64,000 nt of DNA from positions 14,512,501 to 14,576,500 of the forward strand of contig NC_133032.1 in NCBI RefSeq assembly GCF_048771995.1, given 5' to 3'. Position 1 is the stretch's first letter. Each line of letters begins with the position of its first letter. Source of the stretch: Taeniopygia guttata. Taxonomy: Eukaryota; Chordata; Aves; Passeriformes; Estrildidae. The translations under genes were made by a program, and so were the position numbers. The notes under the pieces were generated by a model. It worked only from the letters and a program-made list of their open reading frames with translations, did not search any database and was not told the DNA's origin. Positions 40,255 through 54,000 of this stretch are shown here, in pieces.

Positions 40255-41310
40255 TAAAGATGGAAAATACATACCAGGAAATCACATTAACTTCAACAGT
40301 TCATCTGCTACTGCTACAACTTCAGGAAATTCAGACTACAGGAAATTTCTACACCATGGAAAAAACAGGATGGAACTTCTACCTCTGCTATTATTTGCTC
40401 CTGGTACATGGAAGCACAGGAAAACTTCCCAATACTTATGCAAAAGCTCCAATGGAACTGTCAATGTATTCTGAGTCTATTAGACCAGCCAGCTCTCCAA
40501 CAAAGTCCATTGTGTCCATGGATCTGTACCCAAAGCAATTTATGTGAATTAAGACATTTATATAATTTTTTACACCCAATATTAAGAAAACACTTAGAAA
40601 AACATTTTCTAATATTTTATGTCATGGATCTGAAACACAGAATATGACTTTAGATGTGCAGCAGGTAGATCTAAATGGCTTTGCCTTCATCATTCAGATG
40701 TTCACAAGGCCAGAAAAATGATGCTTAGTGGCATAAAATCCAGAGAGGAGAGGTCCTCTCTCTAAGGTGAGAGAATCAGCCTTTCATTCCATTTAAGATG
40801 ATCCTCCAGACCCAGCTGAAGCTAGAAGTACTGCACAGAAGGAACCATTGCAGGAAGAAATGTTAAAATATTCAGCCTGAATGTTTCAGATGCAGCCTCT
40901 TGCCGTGCTGCATGCACATGCCCCAGGCTCTGCAGGAACTATGGACAATATCCATGCATTAGGTAGAGGAGGTGTTGGTGCAGGCAGGTGGGTGTTTGAA
41001 ATGCAGCCACTGAATTATATGAATAAAAATCCCGAGAGAGGAACAAGTATCAGCTGAAACACGCATCTAAGAAGTTTCTAATGGTGCTGTGAAGATTCAG
41101 AGGTACATGCTGGAAACACAGAATCCGGATAAACTTCAGCAGCTCAATCCAGTTATTTCCCTTAACTGCTTGCAGACAAAGCCTGAGCTGAAAGGGAAGC
41201 TGAGCTCTTCACAGAAGGGTAAAGAGAAGTATAATATGTTTTATACAGCCATTGTGTGTTACCAGAGAGAGCTTCAAAGATGGGAGAATGAAGCTGTCCA
41301 TGGATAAGAC
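40255..41310 (+). pseudogene. XIRP2: decayed Xin-repeat giant exon of XIRP2
   Basis: In mammals this place holds one exon of roughly 9 kb coding for the long-form region with some 28 Xin repeats, each a short F-actin-binding unit built on W.FETQPLD. Here only about 1.1 kb is recognisable and it is not open. A Ser/Thr-rich start is followed by SIVSMDLYPKQ and, in another frame, ELRHLYNFLHPILRKHLEK at 40,546-40,602, matching human XIRP2 ELKRLYKHIHPELRKNLEK. LDVQQ follows (human SADVQQ). Then come remnants of about five Xin repeats in order: ENQPF (40,771-40,785), MFQMQPL (40,881-40,901), RWVFEMQPLNYM (40,986-41,021), RYMLETQNPDKLQQL (41,101-41,145) and NMFYTAIVCY (41,232-41,262). Between them are in-frame stops (for example after LKHRI at 40,645 and before MFQMQPL) and at least three frame changes. 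The rest of the exon is missing or unrecognisable. Confidence 0.88.
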
Positions 41311-42743
41311 ACTGAAAAGAGGCATCACACAATAACACACCAGATGAATGCAGCTTTTACCTGTGAAAATAAAACTCCTATGTGTAATCTTAGTGGAGGA
41401 AAACATACAGTGCTACACACATGGCAAAAAAGCTGAAATAAAGCCTTGACACACATAGGATCCAAAGGAATTAAGTCCAGCTGAAACATCCACTACAAAA
41501 ATCAGACAAGCAAGATCAAGATCCCATAAGAGATGCAACAGCTCCTGTAACACTAGAGCAAACCACAGATTCTGACTCTGACTTGGATGGCAACAATACC
41601 CAAGTATACAAGAATAAGACATAGGAATTCAAATAGATAGATTTCCATGAAGTCCAGAAGACTGAGAAGCTGAAGATGCAGGAATTTAGGATTAACACTA
41701 AGAGATCTATCCTGAAGAATTACATGCAGCAAAACAAAAATATACTAAAAATAAATATTACAATTATAATTGCATTACTGTTCTATTTGAAATACATTAA
41801 CATGCTAGAAAATGTGCACAGAATGCACCTCACTTTTCTTGTTTAAAATTAATACATCCTCTAACCGGAAGTAAAATGTCCGTATAAAACAGCTGTGGAG
41901 ACAAAATAATGCTCATATTTTGTGCACATCCATTTTTAGTGTAGTAAAATACAAGATATTACTTTAGACAAAGTGAACTATGTTTCAGTGGATTTTCTGT
42001 TCGAGTAAAATTACTGAAATGGTTTAAAAATTACTATGCAATTAAAAAAAAACCCCAAACTGCTACTTCCTGATATGTGATTTAACCAGTTCATAAAGCT
42101 CTAGTCTGAATTTAGGCAATGAAACGAGATGTAAGGGTCCTGGTTTCACAATACTAAGGAGTGAAGCTGCTCAGTGTGTCTGTCAAAGAACTGAAGCCCA
42201 TTATTTGTTTCATATTGAACAAAATTTTAAACTATATGATGTGAATACATATATATTTCTAACTGAGTATGAAGCAAACATGGAAAATTAAGCATGACTT
42301 CTTTCTTATGGTGCATGTTTTACTTAAAAATTATATTAAAATAGCATTTAGATTGCAAAGTTATGGATTTAAAACATAGAATATGTTACATATGCTACTG
42401 AAAGATGAACATCAGTGTCCTCCTTTTTTTGCATCTATTTTGGGCACTGAGTACGGATGGGATCCTGCAGGAAGACCAGATGTTGCTTTAGCCATTTGAT
42501 AGATGAAGCAGGTGCTTACGTTTGAACAGCAGAGCAAACGTCAGAACAAAGCTAAACACTCCTGCAGCAGCAAAAGTGCAGAGTTCACTATTCCTGAACA
42601 GAGAGCTTTGCTTTGGGATCCCAGCACTGTGCACCATGAGAGGGGTGCTACCTCTGATCACACTAGGAGCAGAATTGGACATGAGTGGGTTGTGAGCCTG
42701 TAAGAAGAGGCACGGCCTAGCAGCGATCCAACAAAATACTTCA
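41311..42743 (+). other. region after the fossil exon, possibly holding its far end
   Basis: Mostly AT-rich intron-like DNA. At about 41,499-41,745 one frame reads as protein-like sequence, with two in-frame stops: LEQTTDSDSDLDGN, then FHEVQKTEKLKMQEFRINTK and RSILKNYMQQNKN. This may be a second remnant, from nearer the 3' end of the giant exon, with the middle deleted. I could not match it to a remembered stretch of XIRP2, so it stays a suggestion. Confidence 0.35.
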
Positions 42744-43287
42744 TGTGGTGGGCTGGCTCTTGGTGACAGCTAAATCCACACCCACTTACCCACACCCCAC
42801 GGGGGACTGGGAGAAAGAATCAGAAAAGCAAGAGAGCTTGTTGGCAGAGGAAGAGAGGTTAATAGGGAAAGCAAAGCTGGGACATGAGCAAAGCAAAAGA
42901 AGTAACTGATGTCTTGTCACTTCGGCCTCAAAATGCACAACTTTTACTTGAAGGACAAACACTCTGAATGTCCCTTTTCCTTCTTTCCCTCCAAAGTTTC
43001 TATTGCTAAGCGTGATGTCACATGCTGTGGAATATCCCTCCAGACAGCTGGGGTCGGCTCTCTTGTTTGTGTGCTCTCTCAAGTATCTTGCAAATCCCCA
43101 GTCTACCTGCTTGGGACTGGGCAGGAGGGCACAGTGGGAGGAAGAAGGGACTGTGACACTGGGCAAGTACTGTTCAGCAACAGCTAAAACATTGTGTGTT
43201 ATCAGCACTCGAGCCCAAATTCAAAACAGCACTGAATGGGCTGCTATGAAGAAAACAACTGCATCCCAGATAGTCTCAATAAAAGCA
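42744..43287 (-). mobile_element. old solo LTR of an avian ERV (ERVL-like)
   Basis: Read on the minus strand, this matches the plan of a widespread avian LTR. The left part includes TTTTCTTCATAGCAGC and TGCTGATAACACA, followed by CTGTTGCTGAACAGTA. In the middle are GGATATTCCACAGCATGTGA and a region where the family has its TATA box. Near the 3' end are TTCTGATTCTTTCTCCCAGT and a terminal segment ending CCAGCCCACCACA. No internal retroviral region or second copy accompanies it, so it is a solo LTR. It is diverged along its whole length, hence old, and not functional. Target duplications were not recognised. The family name is from memory; ERVL-like is the best guess. Confidence 0.75.
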
Positions 43288-43443
43288 CCTATGTTAAAAG
43301 TGAGTAGAAATACCCAGTTCCAGTAAAAAAAGGGAGTTTTCTAAAAATCAACCCTCTGGATTTTGTTTTTAATCTCTTTCTATATTGATGACCTCAAATA
43401 GCAGACCAGCCTTTTCCTCACTGATTTTGCAGGACCATTCACA
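43288..43443 (+). other. spacer between two LTRs
   Basis: A 156-bp stretch of intron separating two solo LTRs of different families. No further structure is seen. Confidence 0.6.
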
Positions 43444-44241
43444 TGTGGTAGGTTGACTTCTAGCCACTGTTCCATTCCGTCTCCTCCACAAGATATGAAA
43501 TGAAAATAGGATGAAGAAGCTCATGGGGCAATTTAAAGACAGGGAACAACACAAGGACACTTACCAATTACTTTTATAGCCATGGGAAAAAAATATTTGC
43601 CAATTAAGATAGATTCAGATTGTGAGAAAAAAAAAAAAACACTGCAACACCTCCCCTTCTGCCATCTTTTTTATAGTCTCAGCTTTACTCCTGCCTCTTC
43701 CTCATCCCTCTCCCACCCCCAGTAGCATCCCCAGTAGAGGGGAAGGGGAATGGGGGGCTGGGGTTAGTCCATACCAGTTCCTCTCTGCTGCTCCTTCCTT
43801 CACACACCTGTCCCTTGCTTCAGCCTGGGCTCTCCATATGCCACAGGTCCTTCTGGGAATACCCACCGTGGCGTTCCCCAGAGGCTGTAGGATCACTGCT
43901 CCTGCGTGGTCCTCTCCCAGGCTGCAGGGAAGTACCTGCTCAATACCTGCTTCCCTGGTTGCCTCCACAGGCTGCAGGGGAATCTCTGTTGCAGCCTCTC
44001 CTCCCCTTGTTCTTCTCTGACCTTGAAGTTTACAGGGCTGGTTCTGACACTTTTGCCCCCCAGTCCTGGCTGCATGTGCAGCTTTTTGCCCTTTTGGAAC
44101 ACGTTTTCCCAGAGACAGGAGGAGCGTGGCTGAGCGGCCCCGCCGTGCATCCAGAGCTGGTTGTGCCCAGCACGGGCAGGCCCTGCTGCTCCTCACAGAG
44201 GCTGCCCCCAGCCACGAAACTGTGCCACTAACACACAATAT
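43444..44241 (-). mobile_element. second old solo LTR, different avian ERV family
   Basis: On the minus strand this follows another well-known avian LTR, one with tandem-like GC-rich blocks. It has a TTAGTGGCACAGTTTCGTGG start, a segment with AGCAGCAGGGCCTGCC, a CCCTGTAAACTTCAAGGTCA block, several copies of CCTGCAGCCTGTGG-like words, a TAATTGGTAAGTGTCC block near the 3' part and the end GTCAACCTACCACA. It is shorter than the family's usual length as I recall it. No internal region is present. An open frame of 244 codons that lies within it on the minus strand is a by-product of its GC-rich composition. An old, broken fossil. Confidence 0.75.
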
Positions 44242-45248
44242 GCGATTCAATTTCAAAGGGATGCATGTTGCCTCACCATTCAGTCCTGGAAGTTGTTTTG
44301 GGATAAATTTCCCTTCAATTCCCTCTGCTTTCCTCTTCTCTTGATTTGCCTTCTGAGGCACAACACTCACTATCAATTTTCCAACTAAGCAAAGTAACCA
44401 TTCAATGAGACCGTTCTCCTGGATAGATGTCACCATTCTTCCCCTCCTAATTACCTTATCTCCTTCCTCTCCCCCCTCTACATTCAGAACACTTGAGTAC
44501 CTAAGAATATTCAGCTGAGTCCTGGTGCTTGGCTCACAAATGGTCCGTGCAAACAGGCTGCCCTTACTGGTATGTGAGCCCCTTGCTGGTATGAAACTTT
44601 CTAGTCATGTTTTGTACTTTATAGAGAAATAGCTTTCTTTATAATTAAATATGCTTCACATAAGAATTTATAAAGCTATTAATATAAATGTAGCTACCTT
44701 AGTATTAAAAGTCAACTGAAAAAAGTATCAGGCCTGACAACTAAAATTGTAAAAATCACAAATAATTATGTCCAGTGCACAGTTTGGAGGTTACCACAAA
44801 AGGGGTAACCCCTATTGTGCATTTGGCATGGCTAAGCAAAAATTCTGCATCGGAATTTCAAACATCCATCCCTACTTACTGATCTTTAAATCACGTGGTA
44901 CATTCAAAGATTACACATACAGTATACTCAATTCCACTTATTGGAAAACCCTCTATTATTCTACCACATTTCACACAATAGTTAGTTATTACAAATAAAT
45001 GGAAGATATTGTACCTGGTAAAGTTCTTTCAAATGCATGGATTCCTGCAAAGGGAAAGGTAAGTAGTTTTTAAATTTCCAAGTATTACTGTTAGTTGAAA
45101 AAAAATAGAAGCCCTACAAAAAACAACTGAGATACCAGTTGGCAGAAAATGGAAAATGTTCTAACAAAATATATGGACTGATACTGCTCAAATTAAATCA
45201 TAACATGTGGCTTATACTAATTTGTAACCTTTTATTATGTGGTTGTAG
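44242..45248 (+). other. XIRP2 intron before the LIM exons
   Basis: AT-rich from about 44,600; the first part (44,242-44,590) is pyrimidine-rich and could belong to an unrecognised repeat. The acceptor of the LIM exon ends at 45,248. Confidence 0.55.
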
Positions 45249-47898
<2,650 letters not shown>

Positions 47899-48040
47899 GT
47901 ATTTCTTCAGCCTATTTATTTTAGTCTTTCATGGAGAATTTAATATCCAGATATTACACAAAAAATACAATTATATTGTCAATTACCCAGACTTTATTCA
48001 GTTAGTTTATATTTAAGACAATAAAGATGTAGATTTTTTC
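47899..48040 (+). other. XIRP2: 3' UTR with AATAAA polyadenylation signal
   Basis: A canonical AATAAA lies at 48,020-48,025, about 120 bases after the stop codon, followed by a T-rich stretch suited to cleavage. A second AATAAA at 48,753-48,758 could end a longer transcript. Which is used cannot be told from the sequence. Confidence 0.6.
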
Positions 48041-51000
48041 CATCTGTAATTATAAAATAATTCTTGTTTTTCTATGTTCCTGAGCATTGCAAGGAATATT
48101 TTACTACACTGTCCTGGAGAAACACAATCCATTTCAATATTTATTATTTGTAACAATTTCAGATGTGAAGCACCTGGTGTGCACAAAGGAAGAAAAAATA
48201 CTTTTATTGTTTTTTCTAATGTATTATTATTCTAACTGAGCTGTTGCTCCATGACATATTATGTACACTGGTTGTGTTAGCTCATGCTAGAAAACCTGGG
48301 GTTTGGTTGAGATTTTTGGGGGTTAATCTTTTTTGTTTTTGTAGTATCATGTAATACTTAGTTTGAACTGGATAATTATTGAATAGTAACCACAGCAGGC
48401 TGGTGAAGAACACTGTTTTGCTATATTGCTACAGCTGCTACTAAGTTATACTGAGTAACAGGGGAGAAAAAAGTGTGTAAATTTTAACATTGGATAAAAC
48501 CAAACATCCTAAATAGAACTGAAACAAGGTTTGGGGGCACTGGGCAATGAAGACTAGTGGTTGTTTCAGTAATTCATTCAAAGTCACTTTAGCTGAAGCA
48601 GCTCTCCAGTGTCATACTTAAACCTGTACAAACTTTTGCAGATCTTGCACTTTTTTCCTTAAAACCTATACTTATGGATTAACATTTGCTCACTTAACAC
48701 TACTCCATCTTGTATGAAACAGCAATATATCATTTAACTGTTGATAATGCATAATAAAAAAAGCACTTTACAAAAAATATTTTGTGAATTTTTTGTTGAA
48801 TTTATACATACTATTTTCCTTAGAGTTTGTGAAATTCTTCATGCAATGCCTAGTTTAAGCCAAAGTATCAGAGAGAAAGGGAATCATAATCAAAATACAT
48901 TTTTCAAAATAATTCCTGAAGGACCCAACAAAGACATGCATTTGAAATAATTTACAGGAAAGACAAGCTGATGTTAAAACATTTAAGAAAGTGTGCCTCA
49001 GACTTCTAGAACAAAACATTATCTGCACTACCACTCATTGCCCAAAGCAACAGGGTTGTGGGTAAGTGGGGAATCCACATGTGACTCCTCTATACCCACA
49101 CACAAACAACCATAAACTATACACACACATCAGAGAACTATGAATAACATTTTTTCCACAAGTATGCGTCAAGAATATATTGCTCCAAAGTATTCTCGGT
49201 AAAAGCAGAAATATAAGATCTCTTTAAATTAATGTTACCAGAACAGCCTTTTGCACAAGACACAGCAATATCACTGTATTTGAGAACTTTATTAAAAAGC
49301 ATTAGCCTACAGCTGCTTTTGAACATCTTAGAATCATTTCAGCAAGATTTCTCCCTTTCTGTTATTGCTTCCCCCATTTGGGTGTAACCATCATAATTTG
49401 TTTTTAAAAAGCCAAGAGATTACTACATAACACTAAATTACTCTGCTCTCTTTTTTGAGTAGATAACACAAGTAAAAATAACATCAACAAAATTCCTGCT
49501 AAGACAACAAAAAAAACCCAGAAAATGCATGCCTGAAGAAAATAAAGGGAATTTGACTGGCATATTTAGACTTCTACATGAATTAAAATTTTAAGTCTCC
49601 CCCATTTCTCAAAATCTCTTATTAGATAGAAGATTGGTATCAGCTGTACTAGTTAGGAAAGAGGAGTTATCTTGAAGGCGAAGCTGTGGTGTTTAAGTGC
49701 ACATGTGTAGGTGTGAGCATATGCAAGTTAATAATTCAGGAAAATGCTAACATGGCTGCAATATTTGTACCTGAAGTACAGTCCTATGCCATTTGTCATC
49801 CTCCTGCATATTCTGATGAATTTAATCTTGCATAAACTACAATCTAGAGAAGTGACAGATGTCAATTATGGTAATAAAAATTCACACCAAGAAATTAGGA
49901 CCTCTGAAACTATCCTTGGAAACTATAGACCTTTTAGCTTCCCCCCAAAAAAATAAAAAATGAGTCACAGGAAAAGTGTGTTCCTTATGGCCAGCTAGAT
50001 ATAACTAAAACAAAGGCTTTGTTGAAATAGTATAAAAAAGCAAGACTACACAGAAATTTTTACTCCCAGAGAGACTATTATGTAAAGTCAACTTACATAA
50101 ATAACATACCATATGGGGTAAATTTCTTTGGATATTCCATGACTGAGATTCTGTTTAGTATGGGACAGACACAGAAGTGCAGAGACTTCCTCTAGTGGAT
50201 CCTCCAGCTTTGCATTCGCTTCTCTTACTGAGTGGCTTTTTTACTTCCACCAGTAGTGAGGACGAATGTTAAGGAAATTAAATTATGTTGCAGAATTATT
50301 TATTTGAAGCGCAAGCCCTATTATATTGTTTTGGGATCCTTATACAAATCATAAGGATGACACGCTCTAAACTTGTTCTAGAAAACGAACAGCCATGGGT
50401 AATAACATATTGTAGAAAAATGTAAAAAAAAAAAAAAAATTTAAGTAGAGCTCTTCAGGACTTCAGCCAAAACTTAGTGTAGAAATAATCAGAGGTGAGA
50501 TAAGGCTTAAACTCACTGAGTCTTAAACTCTTTTCCTTCCAAGGCTAAAGGACGGGAGATGTCACCCTGATGTATACATACCTTGCTACTGCAGAAGTCA
50601 TACTGTGGAGAGAATGCATACAGCAGCTGAAAGTGAGATTGAGATAAAGTGTGTAGAAAGTAGCAGCCTTATAGGTTTTCTGTAAATTAAATACTAAGGA
50701 TTCATTTACTTAGTAAATTACATAGAATAATAACTCCTTAGCTGCTAAAAAACCTCATGCATTTTAGTGAACCCATACAGATTTACTGAAGCCAAGTATA
50801 ATAAGAACTAGCATCAATTAGAGTTGTATTTCTGTGAGGGGAAGTTGCTATTCTAAGTATGTTCAAGTTATCCTCTAGGTTTTCCAAGTTTTGCTACCTG
50901 AGTTTAAATAACCAGCCATCAGTCTATAAAAGTATCATTCTGATCTTCTCAGGAGAAGCTTGATGGCTCCTGGGAAGAATTTTGGTACTGAACCTCCAAT

Positions 51001-54000
51001 TCTCTCAGCAGGATAGCTTCCTCTGGCTACTTCTAAGTTTCATCCCATGGACAGGACACTTACCCTAAGAAAGGGACCTTACAGTCATGGAGGGCAGAGC
51101 TGATTCATTTCCAGCACAGCTGCAGCCAAGCGCTGTTCAACAGTAAAGCTGCACTGACGAGTAGCACTAAAACAAAACTTTTCCACACCATTATTTAGTA
51201 CAGGAGACTTGCAGTCTGAGAAGTATATTTGCACTGGCTATTATTGGATAGTGAAGATGTCCTACTGCTTTTAGAACACAGCAGGGTTCATGCATTCTTC
51301 TATACTGAAAAGCACCAATTAGAGAGATTAAAGAGCCTGATTTAATGGCTGGGCCAGCGCTGAATTTTAGAGGACTTCTAAATTTGCAGTCCATTTGCAA
51401 TTTCATTAACATAATTGGCAAAAAGACTTACTTAGATTTACTTAAATTGTTTTTATAGGTGCAGCATATCAACTAATTCTTTTGAAGCCTTTGTAGAGTC
51501 AGGAGCATCCTCAAAACTCTTTTTAAAGAGACTTAAGTAACACTTTAGCTGTACAGCTGAAGTGGACTCCTCCTAAGTGAAGGACTTGCTGAATGCAAAT
51601 GCTGGATTACTTGGAATAGTTTAAATACCTTGTCTGTCTTCTGTTGAGCACTTATCTCCTTCATATGTATCAGCTGGCAGGCCTATACTGGTTATCTTAA
51701 ATGACACAGTGCTCAGGGTAGACAACTAATCCATGCTATGGATCTGCCTGGTTCTAAAACAACATGTCTTGAAATATCCCTCCCATAAATAATTATAGTT
51801 CAGGCCTTATTTTCAAAGTGCAGAATAATTAGTAGAATTACTTATAAAAGATTTGGGTTGCTTCAGTCAAGTATACCTCCAACTGGTAGGTATAATTGCA
51901 AACACATTAAGTACCCTGGGTACACTCATAAAAACAGGAAAACATGAAGAAAAAACATAGATGAAAGCCTTTGTCTCTTTTCATGCTTTCTTCCATTAAG
52001 AGGAACCTAAGTTAAATCCTTTGGGTAAATTCTATTGCCTTTCACAAACATTTCACCTTGTATGTGGATTACATTTGATGATTTTGACATGAAAAGCATT
52101 TTTAAAATGTTTTAAAGAGAGGATCTGTATTAAATTTGGCTTAGAAGCATAATCAGACTGACCTTACTTTTGGGCTTTTTAAAACAGGAAATTACAATTC
52201 AGCCATGAAAGATCTGAATTTTTCAGTATAGTCCTTAAGCAAAAAAATCAGGCAGCTCTGTAATGTACTATTTTGGGGAAAGAGGAGAAAAATTGCTGTT
52301 TCCCATTGCTCCCTCACCTCTCTTCTCCTAAGGTTGGGTATGAGAGAGAAAGAGAATAAGGTCTTCTTAAATTCTTAAAAAGAATAAGGCCTAATAAAAA
52401 TAAAATTTATTTTTAATCTGTCATTAAGTACATAAATTGTAATTTTACTAAAAAGAGACATGAACAATCTACTACACATTTCAGCAGGTGATTTTCAAAG
52501 TTACATAATCTGTTTAAATAAAAAAACCCAAGGCAAACCTCAGAATTTCAACCCACTTTACCTTTTGACTCTTGACACTGCAGCCATCACTATCAGTATC
52601 CATATAAAATTACTCTTAGACTGATAAAATGATACCTGTAACAGATGCTGACAAGGAATAATGTCCTATCACAACAAATACCTATGAAGGAGCCATTCCC
52701 TCCCCACAGAAATTGTACATTCCAAAGCAAAAAGCAGGCTGTTTTTCCACTAAATCTTACTAGGAAAAAAATTGACCAAACAAATTTCTTGATCAAGAAG
52801 ATCTCTCAACAAAAATAGAGATGAATTTTCAGTAAACGAGCTGAAATAGTTAAAATAAGGGGGAATAAAGGTGTAGCTCTACCATGAGGGGATGGAACAC
52901 TAAACAAAGTACTTCAATATACTGCTTGGTAAATTAGATTGTCATCCTAATTGTAATACTGGTGCACATATCATAATAAATATTAAAACAAATCTATATG
53001 AAATATCATCTTACCACTTATGCTTCCAGTTTCTCTCTGTAATCACAGTTAAGACCTCTACAGGACATTAGATAAAAAGGAAGAAATAGATAGCTATAAA
53101 GTCAGCCTGTGCAGATGGACACAGAAAAAAAATTCTGCAGTTCCAATCTTAAGAGCTTTTGTGCAGCTATTCATAAAGCAATATTAGAGTGGAAATAGCA
53201 CATAAACAGTGTCATATACTGTTCTAAACAGTGTTTAGATATCTTTATTATCTCCTATAAATTGCTTTTCTGCTTTGGTAGGACAGTACTGCTACACAGA
53301 TTGGGTCTGGTGGCTTGACTGAGAAAACCATTTTGCCAGCAGTGGTTCTTCTGTGCCCAGAGAGAAGGTAATGAAAAGTTGCATTACCAGGCACTGGCAG
53401 CTGTCCGTGCCAACAGCATGCCATAAAACAGCAGCAGCGTGGACTCAGCTTCTTGGGCCAGAATAGGAAGCCTAAACCTTTTCTTTTTTTCAAAATAAAA
53501 CATTAAGACAGCAACCAAGAATACCTTTCTATGTTTCTGAAGGCATCATGATATAAATATTTGGTTAATAATGTAAGGCAAACTATATCTGAAAATACTA
53601 ATGTTATAAACTGAGATTTATAAACTGACATACTGCAGAGCGCACCATTATCTTAATTTTTTATTTTTAGAGAAAGCAGATGTGCACTATAGGAAAGAGA
53701 GGAAATTAAGGAAAAAAATAGGGCTAATTTACCTTATTTTTAAGGACCTTTAAAAACTAAGCTTTATAAACTTCTTCCAAATAGTTTCCAACCAATTAGG
53801 TGGGGTTTGGATTAAGCGTCCAGATATTTATGCTCTTTGACATTTCAAGACTACTGCAGCACTCCAGAAAACAAACCATTTTCTTTAACCAGCTACAAAT
53901 GTCATCATCACCTACAAGAGACAGAAGTGACATAGCATTGCTTTTTTTTGACATGAAGACCCAGCTACAGAGAGAAGATGATTAACAAATGAAATTCTGC

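Noticed and set aside
40546-41310. Identification of the fossil repeats as XIRP1
   Set aside because: XIRP1 has a similar HPELRKNL block and repeats but no LIM domain or EPLIN-like exons; the neighbours here are those of XIRP2.
43702-44436. A 244-codon open frame on the minus strand
   Set aside because: Almost all of it lies inside an old GC-rich LTR and follows that element's non-coding sequence; it is not a gene.
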